Below, piece by piece: positions 16,608 to 26,959 of a stretch of DNA of 64,000 nucleotides. Source of the DNA: Pseudomonadota bacterium (lineage in GTDB: Bacteria; Pseudomonadota; Gammaproteobacteria; Pseudomonadales; Oceanobacteraceae). Position 1 is the first letter of the stretch. Each line of letters starts with the position of its first letter. The stretch is from contig JAIXHJ010000001.1 of the NCBI GenBank assembly GCA_030145845.1, forward strand, positions 186,001 through 250,000, given 5' to 3'. A model generated the notes under the pieces. It was not told where the DNA came from. It worked only from the letters and a program-made list of their open reading frames with translations, and did not search any database. The position numbers were made by a program, and so were the translations under genes.

Positions 16608-17816
16608 ATGGCTGATATTTATCTCGACAATAATGCGACGACGATGTGTGATGCTGAAGTTGTTCAGGAACTGATGCCGTATTTCAGTGAACAGTTCGGT
16701 AATCCGTCTTCCCTGCACAGCTTTGGCAATAAGGTCGGTTTTGCGCTTAAAAAAGCCCGTCAGGCGGTGCAGAAGCTGCTCGGCGCTGAACACGATTCGG
16801 AAATTATTTTTACCTCCTGTGGTTCTGAATCCGATTCCACCGCCATTCTGTCAGCACTGAAAGCGCAGCCCGAACGTAAGGAAATCATCACCACTGTGGT
16901 GGAACATCCGGCGGTGCTGAATCTGTGTGACTATCTGGAAAGCGAAGGCTATACGGTGCACAGACTGAAAGTAGACGGTAAAGGTAATCTGGATCTGGAT
17001 GAATATGCCGCGCTGCTGAGCGACCAGGTCGCGGTGGTGTCTGTAATGTGGGCCAATAATGAAACCGGCACTATCTTCCCGGTAGAAAAAATGGCGGCGA
17101 TGGCCGATGAAAAAGGCATTATGTTTCACACCGATGCGGTACAGGCGGTGGGTAAAATTCCCATGAATCTGATGGACAGCAGCATTCATATGCTGTCTCT
17201 GTCGGGCCATAAACTGCATGCCCCAAAAGGGGTGGGTGTGCTTTATCTGCGCCGTGGCGTGCGCTTCCGGCCGCTGTTGCGCGGCGGACATCAGGAACGT
17301 GGCCGCCGTGCCGGTACCGAAAATACCACAGGCATTGTCGGCCTCGGCAAAGCCTGTGAACTGGCCATGGAACATATGGCCTATGAAAACACCGAAGTCG
17401 CACGTCTGCGTGACCGTTTGCAGGAAGGTCTGCTGGCGGCAGTACCGCATGCTTTTGTCACCGGTAATCCGGATAACCGCTTACCGAATACGCTGAATAT
17501 TGCCTTTGAGTACATTGAAGGCGAGGCCATTCTGCTGCTGATGAATAAGCAGGGTATTGCTGCATCATCCGGTTCTGCCTGCACCTCAGGTTCGCTGGAA
17601 CCCTCGCATGTTATGAAAGCCATGGGTATTCCCTATACCGCGGCCCATGGCACCGTGCGTTTCTCGCTGTCGCGTTACAACACGCCGGAAGAAATTGAGC
17701 GGGTTATTGAAGCGGTACCACCGATTGTGGCGCAACTGCGCAAACTGTCGCCTTACTGGGGTGACAACGGCCCGGTGGAAAATCCCGAACAAGCATTTGC
17801 ACCGGTTTACGCCTGA
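16608..17816 (+). CDS. nifS: Cysteine desulfurase NifS
   Basis: The 402-residue PLP enzyme has the lysine that forms the internal aldimine at residue 202 (SLSGHKLHAPKG) and the catalytic cysteine at residue 325 in SSGSACTSGSLEPS. It converts cysteine to alanine and gives persulfide sulfur to NifU. The substrate-binding N-terminal IYLDNNATT and the WANNETGT block are also present. It follows nifU with a 2-base gap and is followed by nifV after 28 bases. Confidence 0.97.
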   Translation: MADIYLDNNATTMCDAEVVQELMPYFSEQFGNPSSLHSFGNKVGFALKKARQAVQKLLGAEHDSEIIFTSCGSESDSTAILSALKAQPERKEIITTVVEHPAVLNLCDYLESEGYTVHRLKVDGKGNLDLDEYAALLSDQVAVVSVMWANNETGTIFPVEKMAAMADEKGIMFHTDAVQAVGKIPMNLMDSSIHMLSLSGHKLHAPKGVGVLYLRRGVRFRPLLRGGHQERGRRAGTENTTGIVGLGKACELAMEHMAYENTEVARLRDRLQEGLLAAVPHAFVTGNPDNRLPNTLNIAFEYIEGEAILLLMNKQGIAASSGSACTSGSLEPSHVMKAMGIPYTAAHGTVRFSLSRYNTPEEIERVIEAVPPIVAQLRKLSPYWGDNGPVENPEQAFAPVYA

Positions 17817-17844
17817 GTGCTGAACCCTGCCGCAAGGAGCCGGT

Positions 17845-19050
17845 ATGAATACCAGTCAGCCTGCCGTCATCATTAACGATACCACCCTGCGCGATGGCGA
17901 ACAGAGTGCAGGGGTAGCCTTTACCGCAGAAGAAAAGCTGGAGATTGCCAGCCGGCTGGCGGCTATGGGCGTGCAGGAACTGGAAATCGGTATTCCGGCG
18001 ATGGGGGAGGAAGAGCGGGAAGTGATGCAGGCCATTGCGGCACTGAAACTGCCGTCACAACTGATGGCCTGGTGCCGTATGAATGAAGCGGATCTGAAGG
18101 CGGTGCAGGGACTGCATGTGGATCTTGTCGATCTGTCGGTTCCGGCGTCCGATCAGCAGATCGCCGGCAAACTGGGTCGTGACCGGGCCTGGGTGGTGCA
18201 GCAGACGGAGCGTCTGGTGGCTGCCGGTGTGGAGGCCGGATTCGGCATCTGTGTTGGTTGTGAGGATGCTTCCCGTGCGGATATGGATTTTCTGCTGCAA
18301 CTGGCGGAAACCGCACAGCGTGCCGGTGCCCGGCGCCTGCGTTTTGCCGATACCGTCGGCATTATGGAGCCGTTTACCATCCGCGAAAAATTCCGTCGGC
18401 TGCGCGCGACCACCGATCTTGAACTGGAAATGCACGCCCACGACGATTATGGCCTGGCTACCGCCAATACCCTGGCGGCGGTAATGGGTGGCGCGACTCA
18501 TATCAATACCACGGTCAATGGTCTGGGTGAGCGTGCCGGTAATGCGCCGCTGGAAGAATGTGTACTGGCGTTAAAAAATCTTCACGGTCTGGATAGTGGC
18601 ATTGATATGCGTGAGATTGCTGTGATTTCGCAGCTGGTGGCGCGGGCCTCCGGACGCAGTGTGAGCTGGAATAAAAGCATTGTCGGTGAAGGGGTGTTTA
18701 CCCACGAAGCCGGCATTCATGTGGATGGCATGATCAAGGATCTGCGTAATTATCAGGGGCTTGATCCTCTGGAGCTGGGACGCAGCCATGAACTGGTATT
18801 GGGTAAGCACTCCGGCAGTCAGGGGCTGATCCGGGCCTATAACAATATTGGTATTCAGCTGACCAGCTGGCAGATACCCCTGTTACTGCAGCAGGTCCGG
18901 GTACTGGTGACGGCCAGCAAAAAAACACCGGACGCCGGTCAGCTGCTGGATCTGTATATGGCGCTGGATGCGCGTAGCGGCATGGCAGACCGTCAGGCCG
19001 ACAGAAGCGGGGAGGCAAGCGTATGTCAGCTGCATCCGATCGCCAGTTAA
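17845..19050 (+). CDS. nifV: Homocitrate synthase NifV
   Basis: The 401-residue enzyme condenses acetyl-CoA with 2-oxoglutarate to homocitrate, the organic ligand of FeMo-co. Family motifs are [15 protein letters not shown] near residue 12, the metal-binding [14 protein letters not shown] in the middle, and [14 protein letters not shown]. The ATG follows an AAGGAGCC ribosome site. The 3' end overlaps the start of cysE by 28 bases, which couples homocitrate and cysteine supply. Confidence 0.96.
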   Translation: MNTSQPAVIINDTTLRDGEQSAGVAFTAEEKLEIASRLAAMGVQELEIGIPAMGEEEREVMQAIAALKLPSQLMAWCRMNEADLKAVQGLHVDLVDLSVPASDQQIAGKLGRDRAWVVQQTERLVAAGVEAGFGICVGCEDASRADMDFLLQLAETAQRAGARRLRFADTVGIMEPFTIREKFRRLRATTDLELEMHAHDDYGLATANTLAAVMGGATHINTTVNGLGERAGNAPLEECVLALKNLHGLDSGIDMREIAVISQLVARASGRSVSWNKSIVGEGVFTHEAGIHVDGMIKDLRNYQGLDPLELGRSHELVLGKHSGSQGLIRAYNNIGIQLTSWQIPLLLQQVRVLVTASKKTPDAGQLLDLYMALDARSGMADRQADRSGEASVCQLHPIAS

Positions 19051-19802
19051 AAACCACCCTGTGGGGGCAGTGGCGCGAAGATATTGCCAGTGTGTTTGAA
19101 CGCGACCCCGCTGCGCGTACCACCCTGGAAGTGCTGACCACTTATCCCGGCGTGCATGCCCTGATGTTTCACCGTATCAGCCACCGTCTGTGGCAGCGTG
19201 GCTGGCGTTACAGTGCCCGTTTTCTGTCTTTTGGGGCACGTCTGCTCAGCAACGTTGATATTCATCCCGGTGCTACCATCGGCGCCCGCTTTTTTATTGA
19301 TCACGGGGCCGGTGTGGTCATCGGTGAGACCGCTGTGATCGGCAATGATGTCACCCTGTATCACGGCGTGACCCTGGGCGGCACCAGCTGGAAAAAAGGC
19401 AAACGTCACCCGACGCTGGGCAACGGCGTGATGGTCGGTGCCGGGGCCAAAATACTGGGCAATATTACCCTGGGGGATCACAGTCGCGTCGGTGCCAACT
19501 CGGTGGTGGTGGAGGATGTACCGCCAGCCTGCACTGTGGTCGGTATTCCCGGCAAGGTGGTCAGACTGCGGCCAGCCGGCGAACTTAATCCCTACGGTAT
19601 CGACCTTGATCATCATCTGATTCCCGACCCGGTGGGGAAAGCCATCAGCTGTCTGCTGAGCCGTATTGATACGCTGGAAGCCCGTCTGGATCAGCGTGAT
19701 GCGGCGGAACGGTACGCTCAGTGTGATGTGAGTAATGAAATCTGTGAAAAGGACTGTCCCGGCGGACAGGCCGCACGCGGGCAAGAAGCCCTGGCGAGGT
19801 AA
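19023..19802 (+). CDS. cysE: Serine O-acetyltransferase, nif-linked CysE
   Basis: The 259-residue protein has the N-terminal helical part and a left-handed beta-helix of hexapeptide repeats. The signature [18 protein letters not shown] is near residue 95 and [19 protein letters not shown] follows. It makes O-acetylserine for cysteine synthesis and so feeds NifS. It overlaps nifV by 28 bases and has a GGGGAGG ribosome site inside nifV. The C-terminus carries a cysteine-containing extension ([15 protein letters not shown]). Confidence 0.93.
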   Translation: MSAASDRQLKTTLWGQWREDIASVFERDPAARTTLEVLTTYPGVHALMFHRISHRLWQRGWRYSARFLSFGARLLSNVDIHPGATIGARFFIDHGAGVVIGETAVIGNDVTLYHGVTLGGTSWKKGKRHPTLGNGVMVGAGAKILGNITLGDHSRVGANSVVVEDVPPACTVVGIPGKVVRLRPAGELNPYGIDLDHHLIPDPVGKAISCLLSRIDTLEARLDQRDAAERYAQCDVSNEICEKDCPGGQAARGQEALAR

Positions 19803-19807
19803 GTGTT

Positions 19808-20335
19808 ATGGATCTGCAGGATTTTAAAGGTCAGTTAATGTATTTCGATGAACCTATGCCGGATGGCGTCGGTGACCTGCTGCAGCAGGCATCAGAGGCT
19901 TATGGTGAGGGTAATGCTGAATGGTACCTGCAGCAGGCTTACAGCATCGCACCGGAGAATATGACCGTACTGGTGGGGCTGTACCGTTTTTATTATTACC
20001 AGCACCGGCTGGCGGAAGCGATTGATGTTGCCTTTCAGGTGATGTCGCGCGTTGCACCGACGATCGGTTTTCCCGACCACTGGGAAAAGCTCAAATTTGA
20101 ACACCTGGCCTGGGGCGTTATGGAATCCTTTACCCGTGTCCGTTTTTATCTGCTGGCGCTGAAAGGTGCGGCCTATATGAATCTGCGGCTGGGCAATATT
20201 GCCGACGGCGTGCGTATGCTGAACAAAGTCGTCGAATTCGACAGTAATGACCGCCTGGGGGCAAAAGCGCTGCTGCAGTCCATGGGACCTGCGGTAGTGG
20301 TTGCCAACCAGAATACTGAAACGGCTGTCTGCTGA
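19808..20335 (+). CDS. TPR-like protein between cysE and nifW
   Basis: The 175-residue helical protein has TPR-like repeats, for example around AEWYLQQAYSIAPENMTVLVGL and ALKGAAYMNLRLGNIADGVR. Similar small repeat proteins occur at this place in the nif cluster of Azotobacter-type diazotrophs; the role is unknown, probably as a chaperone or adaptor. It starts 5 bases after cysE. Confidence 0.75.
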   Translation: MDLQDFKGQLMYFDEPMPDGVGDLLQQASEAYGEGNAEWYLQQAYSIAPENMTVLVGLYRFYYYQHRLAEAIDVAFQVMSRVAPTIGFPDHWEKLKFEHLAWGVMESFTRVRFYLLALKGAAYMNLRLGNIADGVRMLNKVVEFDSNDRLGAKALLQSMGPAVVVANQNTETAVC

Positions 20336-20401
20336 CGGCAGTAGCTGCATAAATACCTGCTGCCGCCGGCAGCAGAGACTGTGATGAGAGAGGAGAGCGC
20401 T

Positions 20402-20749
20402 ATGAATCCCGAAGAGGAACTGACGCTGGAAGATGCACTGGATGAGCTGTCCTCAGCTGAGGATTTTCTGGAATATTTCGCCATTCCTTACGACGCCGGA
20501 ACCGTTCAGGTTAACCGGCTGCATATTATGCAGCGCTACCATGATTATCTCAGTAAAAGTGAAGACGCACTGGCACAGCATCAGGGCAATGATGAAGCGC
20601 TGAAGGCTGTCTACCGGACATTGCTGGCACGGGCCTATCAGGATTTCGTTGAATCCGATGCGCTGACTGAAAAAGTGTTCAAGGTGTTCCATATGCACGA
20701 ACCGCAGACCACCTTCGTACCGCTGGAAAATCTGTTGGGCGGCAGCTGA
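20402..20749 (+). CDS. nifW: Nitrogenase stabilising protein NifW
   Basis: At 115 residues this matches NifW, which associates with the MoFe protein and is thought to protect it from oxygen. The family segment is ALDELSSAEDFLEYFAIPYD and the later QRYHDYL and FVPLENLLG. I chose the ATG at 20402 because it has a GAGAGGAGAG ribosome site; an upstream ATG at 20381 is less likely. nifZ follows after 20 bases. Confidence 0.93.
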   Translation: MNPEEELTLEDALDELSSAEDFLEYFAIPYDAGTVQVNRLHIMQRYHDYLSKSEDALAQHQGNDEALKAVYRTLLARAYQDFVESDALTEKVFKVFHMHEPQTTFVPLENLLGGS

Positions 20750-20769
20750 TCTGCCGGAGAGGAGGCGTT

Positions 20770-21252
20770 ATGAAACCTGCATACGATTATGGCGATGAAG
20801 TCAGGCTGATCCGTAATGTGCGCAATGACGGTACCTACCCGGGTGCCGACATCGGTGAACTGCTGATTAAACGCGGCGCTGTCGGCTGTGTATTTGATGT
20901 GGGCACTTATCTGCAGGATCAGCTGATCTATAAAGTCCATTTCCTGCAGCAGGGGGTGACGGTGGGCTGTCGCGAAGAAGAACTGATTCCGGCCGCGGAT
21001 GCCTGGATACCCAACCGCTTTGAATTCCGTGATGTGGTACTGGCTGCGGTGACCATGCGCAGTCAGGGCGAAGACGTGGTGCAGCCAGGGGATGTCGGCG
21101 AAATTGCCCGTGTTATCCGTGACGATGACTCGCTGTTTTATCATGCCCGCTTTAACGGTTATACCTTCCTCGTGCCGGAACAGGCGCTGCAGGCTGCCCC
21201 CGAAGGCAGTAAGCGCGCAGAGCCGGTACTGCGCCGCGGAGGCCAGGCATGA
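20770..21252 (+). CDS. nifZ: NifZ, MoFe protein maturation factor
   Basis: The 160-residue protein matches NifZ, needed for forming the second P-cluster of the MoFe protein. Two NifZ-like repeats are visible: GDEVRLIRNVRNDGTYPGAD near residue 7 and a diverged copy in the second half (QPGDVGEIARVIRDDDSL). Its TGA overlaps the ATG of nifM (ATGA), so they are translationally coupled. A shorter paralogue is encoded at 5679. Confidence 0.93.
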   Translation: MKPAYDYGDEVRLIRNVRNDGTYPGADIGELLIKRGAVGCVFDVGTYLQDQLIYKVHFLQQGVTVGCREEELIPAADAWIPNRFEFRDVVLAAVTMRSQGEDVVQPGDVGEIARVIRDDDSLFYHARFNGYTFLVPEQALQAAPEGSKRAEPVLRRGGQA

Positions 21253-22112
21253 CTGCTCTGGCCGCAGACCGTCAGGCACAGACCACCGGTTACCGCACCC
21301 TGAGGATTGCCGGCGAGCAGTTCGGGGTGTCGCCGGACGAACTGTCGGCGGAGCAGATCCGTGAGGTCAGACGCATCGCCCGTAACGAAGTCGAGCTGGA
21401 GCAGCTGGTACTGAACAGTGCGGAAGCACGTCATGTGACCGTACCGGACAGTCAGCTGGATGCCGCGCTGGAACAGATACGGCAGCGTTACGACGACGAT
21501 GATCAGTTCACTGAAGCACTGGCGCTGAATGGCCTGGATGAAGAGGATATCCGTGCCGGTGTGCGTCAGGAACTGCGGGTGGAATCAGTGATGGAGCTGG
21601 TGGCCAGCCGTGCCGTCAGAGTCGATGAAACCGAAGCTACCCTGTTTTATTACCTGCATCAGGAACAATTCCGCAAGCCTGAAACCCGCACGGTCCGGCA
21701 TATTCTGATCACCGTTAATAACGACTACAGCGAAAACCAGCGTGACGCCGCATTGCAGCGTCTGCAGGCGGTATACGAGCGGCTGCAACGCGCACCGGAG
21801 CGTTTTAACGAGCAGGCAATGAAGCATTCAGAATGCCCCAGTGGCATGAATGGTGGTTTGTTGGGGGAACTGAAAAGCGGCGTGCTTTATCCGCAGCTGG
21901 ATGATGCCCTGTTTGCTATGGGGGAAGGTGATATCCGTGGTCCGCTGGAAACGGAAATCGGCTGGCATCTGCTGTTGTGTGAAAAAATTTCCCCGCAGCA
22001 GATTATGCCGTTGCATCAGGTGCTGCCGCAGCTGATGGAAGAATTGCAGCAACGCCAGAACCGCAGGTCACAGAAACTGTGGCTCAGGCAACAGGCAGAC
22101 AGTCAGCGTTAA
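21249..22112 (+). CDS. nifM: NifM, parvulin-type prolyl isomerase for NifH
   Basis: The 287-residue protein has a SurA-like helical N-terminal part and a C-terminal PpiC/parvulin domain from about residue 135. The domain holds [31 protein letters not shown] and [12 protein letters not shown]. NifM helps fold the iron protein NifH. No signal peptide is present, as expected for a cytoplasmic isomerase. It overlaps nifZ by 4 bases; clpX starts 10 bases later. Confidence 0.94.
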   Translation: MTALAADRQAQTTGYRTLRIAGEQFGVSPDELSAEQIREVRRIARNEVELEQLVLNSAEARHVTVPDSQLDAALEQIRQRYDDDDQFTEALALNGLDEEDIRAGVRQELRVESVMELVASRAVRVDETEATLFYYLHQEQFRKPETRTVRHILITVNNDYSENQRDAALQRLQAVYERLQRAPERFNEQAMKHSECPSGMNGGLLGELKSGVLYPQLDDALFAMGEGDIRGPLETEIGWHLLLCEKISPQQIMPLHQVLPQLMEELQQRQNRRSQKLWLRQQADSQR

Positions 22113-22122
22113 GGAGAAGAGC

Positions 22123-23481
22123 ATGACAGAGACCGACAGCGGTAACCCGACCTGTTCCTTCTGTGGTATTGAAAAATCACCACAGACGCCATTGATTGCC
22201 GGTAATAACGGTCACATCTGTGAGCAATGCGTCAAACTGGCTTATCAGGTTGTCAGCAGCTGGGGACGACGTGGTACCCGGATTGAACCGGAGCTGAAAA
22301 CACCCCAGGCGATCAAGGACTTCCTGGACGACTATATTATTGGTCAGAACGAAGCGAAAAAAACGCTGTCCGTCGCGGTTTATAACCACTATCTGCGGCT
22401 GAAATTTCAGGATCAGGGAGATACCCGGCTGCCCCTTGCCGGTACTGATGCATTGGCTGTGGAACTGGAAAAATCCAATATTATTATGGCCGGCCCTTCC
22501 GGTACCGGAAAAACCCTGCTGGTTAAAACCCTGGCACGGATTATTGGTGTGCCGTTTGTGATCGGTGATGCTACGACACTGACTCAGGCGGGTTACGTCG
22601 GGGAAGACGTGGATACCCTGCTGAAACGTCTGCTGGAAGCGGCCGAAGGTGATGTGCAGGCAGCGCAGTGGGGGATTGTTTATATCGATGAAATCGACAA
22701 AATTGCCAGCCGCGGCAGTGGCGGAGCCAGCACCCGTGATGTGTCCGGTGAGGGCGTGCAGCAGGCGCTGCTGAAAATGGTGGAAGGGACGGAAGTCCGG
22801 ATATCCAAATCCGGCCGCCGGGAGGGCGGGGAAGAAGTGACCCTGAATACCCAGAATATCCTGTTTATTGTCGGCGGCGCCTTCCCGGGACTGACCGGGC
22901 TGATCAGCAAGCGCCTGGCGCCACCGAAAACCGGTATCGGCTTCAGTGCACCCATTGAAACCGGTGAAGAAATCACCAATGAGCAACTGCTGGCTGCATT
23001 GCAGCCCGATGATCTGCTGCAGTTTGGTCTGATTCCTGAGTTTATCGGCCGTTTCCCGATCATTACCTTTCTGCAGGATCTGGATGTCGACAGTCTGAAA
23101 CGTATCCTTCAGGAACCCAAAAATGCCCTGACCAAACAGTATAAGCAGCTGTTTGCCTTCCAGAATGTCGAGCTGGACTTTACCGGTGACGCCCTGACCT
23201 GCATCGCAGAGGAAGCGGTAAAACGCGGTACCGGCGCACGTGGACTGCGGGGAATGATGGAGTCACTGTTACTGTCGACCATGTTCGATCTGCCGTCCCA
23301 GACTGATATCAGGCGTTGTGTGGTTGAGGCGGCAGACAATAATGACACCGGTCTGCGTCTTCAGGTACGTGAGGAATTCAGTGATGGCCGTATCCGGGAG
23401 GAGGCTCTGCCGGTACCGCCCCTGCCGGATAACGGGGATAATAATCAGGGTGTGGCCACAGAAACCTCTGTGGCCGGCTGA
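22123..23481 (+). CDS. clpX: Nif-linked ClpX-type AAA+ unfoldase
   Basis: The 452-residue protein has the N-terminal C4 zinc domain (CSFCG and CEQC), Walker [11 protein letters not shown], the pore loop GYVGEDVDT, Walker [10 protein letters not shown] and an IGF loop (TGIGFSA) for docking ClpP. The RKH loop of housekeeping ClpX is altered here ([10 protein letters not shown]), and the C-terminus has an extra tail of about 35 residues, suggesting specialised substrates. In A. vinelandii a second clpX lies at this place in the nif cluster. A 9 bp hairpin without a T tract covers the last codons (23454-23475). Confidence 0.93.
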   Translation: MTETDSGNPTCSFCGIEKSPQTPLIAGNNGHICEQCVKLAYQVVSSWGRRGTRIEPELKTPQAIKDFLDDYIIGQNEAKKTLSVAVYNHYLRLKFQDQGDTRLPLAGTDALAVELEKSNIIMAGPSGTGKTLLVKTLARIIGVPFVIGDATTLTQAGYVGEDVDTLLKRLLEAAEGDVQAAQWGIVYIDEIDKIASRGSGGASTRDVSGEGVQQALLKMVEGTEVRISKSGRREGGEEVTLNTQNILFIVGGAFPGLTGLISKRLAPPKTGIGFSAPIETGEEITNEQLLAALQPDDLLQFGLIPEFIGRFPIITFLQDLDVDSLKRILQEPKNALTKQYKQLFAFQNVELDFTGDALTCIAEEAVKRGTGARGLRGMMESLLLSTMFDLPSQTDIRRCVVEAADNNDTGLRLQVREEFSDGRIREEALPVPPLPDNGDNNQGVATETSVAG

Positions 23482-23492
23482 AGCAGGTAGGG

Positions 23493-25472
23493 TTACTGCT
23501 GAGATACCTGACTGCTTTGTTCTGCATTAACCGGATTGTACTGTTGCAGGAAGCGGCTGATTTCATGCAGGGTTTTCAGTCGCATAGGGCTAGTGGACAG
23601 CCAGTGATCATCGTCATCCAGCCTGGTAAAATGAACCGTCTTTTTGTGCCGGCGTAATGCTTCAAGCATTTCTTCAGACTGATCGCCGTCGACAATGGTG
23701 TCATCCTCACTTGCGATCAGGAGTACCGGGGCATTGATTTTCTCTGCATGGTGAAGGGGGGATATCGCCCGGAATTTTTCGCTGTCGTCAATATCGCCGA
23801 ACATATTCTCCAGGCGGTTTTTGACATGTTGTTTATCATCCGGGTGGGCCCGTTTAATATCATTCTTCACCATGGTGGCAACATCTGATATTCCGTTGAT
23901 GGCGATAACACAGCGATACAGGTCGGGTGTCAGGCTTGCTCCGGCCAGGGCAGCGTATCCCCCATACGATGCCCCCAGAATGCAGACCCGCCCGGGATCG
24001 GCAATACCTTTGCTGGTCAGATAGCTGACGCCATCGCTGATGTCGTCCTGCATTTCCTGTCCCCAACGTCCATAGCCGGAGCTGTGATAAGCCGGCCCAA
24101 AACCTGTGGAACCCCGGTAATTCGGCTGCAGTATCAGATACCCCTGCGAGGCCAGATACTGTGCCATCCAGTCAAACCGCACGTCATCATAAGTATCAGG
24201 CCCGCCATGAGGTATTACTATCAGTGGCAGGTCCGACCTTCTGATATTATCCGGCTTTGGCCAGGTCAGAATGGCCGGAATCTTTATCCCGTCACGATTG
24301 GGGTAGCGGAAGCCGATAATTTCTGCAATTTTCTCAGGCTCCAGTTCCGGGTATTCCTGAATAAGGAAACTGACGGAAGAGCTGTCGACGGAGAAAAGCA
24401 TATAAGCATTTGCATAAGCATTACCGCTGATACGGACAAGGTATTGGTTCTCATCCATTCCCCTGTCTATAAGATCGATACTGCTGGCCGGGTAATTTTC
24501 AGTCAGTTTACGGAAAGCATCATTGAGTCTGTTGCTGCTGAACTCGTAGCCTGGCGTAAAGCCGCTGTAGCGGACGGCAATCAAACGCCTGTTATTATCG
24601 GTCAGCAGGCGGTCAATATCTTTGTCCGGGTATGAAAATACCGGCCCCTGAACCGAACCGTCAGTCAGGCTGAGGCTGTAAACTGCTTCGGAATTATCTG
24701 ATTTTTCGGTAAACAGGAGACTGCTCTGATCCCATGAAACAGCCTGTACCGAAATGGCGGGCAGGTTGGTTTTTACTTCATATATGAGCTTTTCATTACC
24801 GGAGGAAAATGAATAGATTCTGTGCATTTCTGCTTCAGCATCAAAATCTTCCCGTGCCAGAACCTTTCCTTTGTCGTCGCTGAACCAGTCAATGGTATTG
24901 GTATTTCCCGGTTTATATATGACCCCCCGGCCATTACTGAGGCTGACTTTGTACAGGTTGTAGCTGGGGTGTCTGCCGCTACCAAAGGCTGGCATCAGAA
25001 CATAATCTTCTGCCGGAATCACGCCGGTAATCCTTCCTTTACCTTCCTGTGCAGGATGAAGGTTTTTCGTTTTTCTTAATAGTTGGTAGGTCCGTTCTGC
25101 ATCAATCCGGTATACAAAGGCATTTGATTCTTCTATACGGGTAAATGTCCCCCAGACCGTCCGCGTATCTGAGGCTTTGATGATGATGTAATTTTCACTG
25201 GCAAAGATAATACCGCGTGCCTTCATGTCGCCGGTGAGCCGGACGCCACCAACCGATTTCCCCGACTTCATGTCGTAAACAATAACTGATGGCTGTATGC
25301 CATCGCCTTCCTGAATCCAGGCGAGCCTTTCACCGGAAGGCGATATAGCCATGGACCTGAGGGTAGGTAAGTGTCCGTAGATATCGATATCGATATCGTC
25401 TGCGGCTGATACTTCCGCCTGTACAGACAGGGTGGTGAAGAGAATAAATAAGATTCTGAGTAACCGGTCCAT
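23493..25472 (-). CDS. Secreted S9-family peptidase (prolyl oligopeptidase type)
   Basis: The protein has about 659 residues with an N-terminal signal peptide (LLRILFILFTTLSVQAEVSA). A beta-propeller-like part fills residues 25-390 and an alpha/beta hydrolase domain follows. The nucleophile is in GASYGGYAAL, the acid in DDTIVDGDQ and the histidine in DDDHWLS. It would cleave peptides in the periplasm or outside the cell. I chose the ATG at 25472, with GGAA upstream. The gene has lower GC than its nif neighbours and lies opposite to them, between clpX and nifF, so it looks like an insertion. No link to nitrogen fixation is known. Confidence 0.88.
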   Translation of the reverse strand: MDRLLRILFILFTTLSVQAEVSAADDIDIDIYGHLPTLRSMAISPSGERLAWIQEGDGIQPSVIVYDMKSGKSVGGVRLTGDMKARGIIFASENYIIIKASDTRTVWGTFTRIEESNAFVYRIDAERTYQLLRKTKNLHPAQEGKGRITGVIPAEDYVLMPAFGSGRHPSYNLYKVSLSNGRGVIYKPGNTNTIDWFSDDKGKVLAREDFDAEAEMHRIYSFSSGNEKLIYEVKTNLPAISVQAVSWDQSSLLFTEKSDNSEAVYSLSLTDGSVQGPVFSYPDKDIDRLLTDNNRRLIAVRYSGFTPGYEFSSNRLNDAFRKLTENYPASSIDLIDRGMDENQYLVRISGNAYANAYMLFSVDSSSVSFLIQEYPELEPEKIAEIIGFRYPNRDGIKIPAILTWPKPDNIRRSDLPLIVIPHGGPDTYDDVRFDWMAQYLASQGYLILQPNYRGSTGFGPAYHSSGYGRWGQEMQDDISDGVSYLTSKGIADPGRVCILGASYGGYAALAGASLTPDLYRCVIAINGISDVATMVKNDIKRAHPDDKQHVKNRLENMFGDIDDSEKFRAISPLHHAEKINAPVLLIASEDDTIVDGDQSEEMLEALRRHKKTVHFTRLDDDDHWLSTSPMRLKTLHEISRFLQQYNPVNAEQSSQVSQQ

Positions 25473-25656
25473 ATGCATTCCATTGACAGTATATTGCCGT
25501 TAACGGAATGTAATGATGATAATGGGCCAGGGCAAGCAGCAGGGAAGAAATTGGCTGAATATTGTGAATATAACGACAGTGAATGTTTGTGTAATTATTC
25601 TGTCATGATTTTCCGGGTCGGGTTCCGGGTTGTTGTTTGCCGGAACCCGGTAGAAT

Positions 25657-25968
25657 TTACTGATTCAGATCATAGGCGACAATGCGGCCATCACTGTCTT
25701 CTGCACCGGTTGCAATCACAAGGTGGCGGTTTGGTGTAATGGATAACATCCCGGGTTCTTCCGTACTCCACACCGTCTGGTGTGATGAGCGGCTAATGGC
25801 ATACGTATATTTGTCTGTGCTGGCAAATATCAGATCGGACGTGGCAATGATATTGCGGTGAAAACCTGTATCCGTGCCTGAAGTCGGTTCCCAGGTCCAA
25901 AGCAAGGTGCCACTTTTGGCATCAAGTGCCTGTAATTGCAGCGGGTCATCAGCTGATGAACAGTTGTT
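25657..25968 (-). pseudogene. Remnant of a PQQ-type beta-propeller protein
   Basis: An open stretch of about 100 codons begins directly after an in-frame TGA (25969-25971) and has no start in its first part. It encodes propeller-type repeats, including ALDAKSGTLLWTW and VIATGAEDSDGRIVAYDL, as in PQQ-like repeat proteins. The rest of the gene is missing upstream, so this is a C-terminal fragment. It belongs to the same AT-richer insertion as the S9 peptidase. Confidence 0.6.
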
Positions 25969-26107
25969 TCACCGGTAAATCCTTTTATCCGCTGAGATCG
26001 GGCGTCCTTTCAGTCTGATTGTCAGGCTGTAATTACTATTGTGTGGGGTGATGCCACTTTCAGAAACCGGATTTATTCCGTCAGAAATGTGTGGTAACCG
26101 GGTGTTT

Positions 26108-26136
26108 AAAAAGTCGCAGCCGGTCACCCGGCTGCG
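26108..26136 (-). terminator. Rho-independent terminator of nifF
   Basis: On the minus strand a perfect 9 bp stem (CGCAGCCGG / CCGGCTGCG, 26115-26136) with a 4-base loop is followed by ACTTTTTAAA. It lies 31 bases past the nifF stop. Confidence 0.8.
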
Positions 26137-26167
26137 CAAGGCACAGAAGGAAAGTGGAGAGCAAAAA

Positions 26168-26821
<654 letters not shown>

Positions 26822-26852
26822 TCAGTTAATTTAATTGAATTTCAGAGCGGCA

Positions 26853-26868
26853 TGTAAGAAAACTGACA
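26853..26868. promoter_or_regulatory. NifA-type activator site, proximal, nifF
   Basis: TGTAAGAAAACTGACA fits TGT-N10-ACA exactly and lies about 70 bases upstream of the nifF -24 box. Confidence 0.65.
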
Positions 26869-26895
26869 GACGGGAATCAGCCGTGCGGGATACAT

Positions 26896-26911
26896 TGTCG
26901 TATTCAGCACA
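26896..26911. promoter_or_regulatory. NifA-type activator site, distal, nifF
   Basis: TGTCGTATTCAGCACA fits TGT-N10-ACA exactly and lies about 110 bases upstream of the nifF -24 box, 43 bases from the proximal site. Confidence 0.7.
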
Positions 26912-26959
26912 AAGCAAATGCGGGAGAGATAATGTTTCGCAGCTGGTGACAGACCGGCG

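Noticed and set aside
23454..23475. Hairpin at the end of clpX as a Rho-independent terminator
   Set aside because: The 9 bp stem lies inside the coding sequence and no T run follows it.
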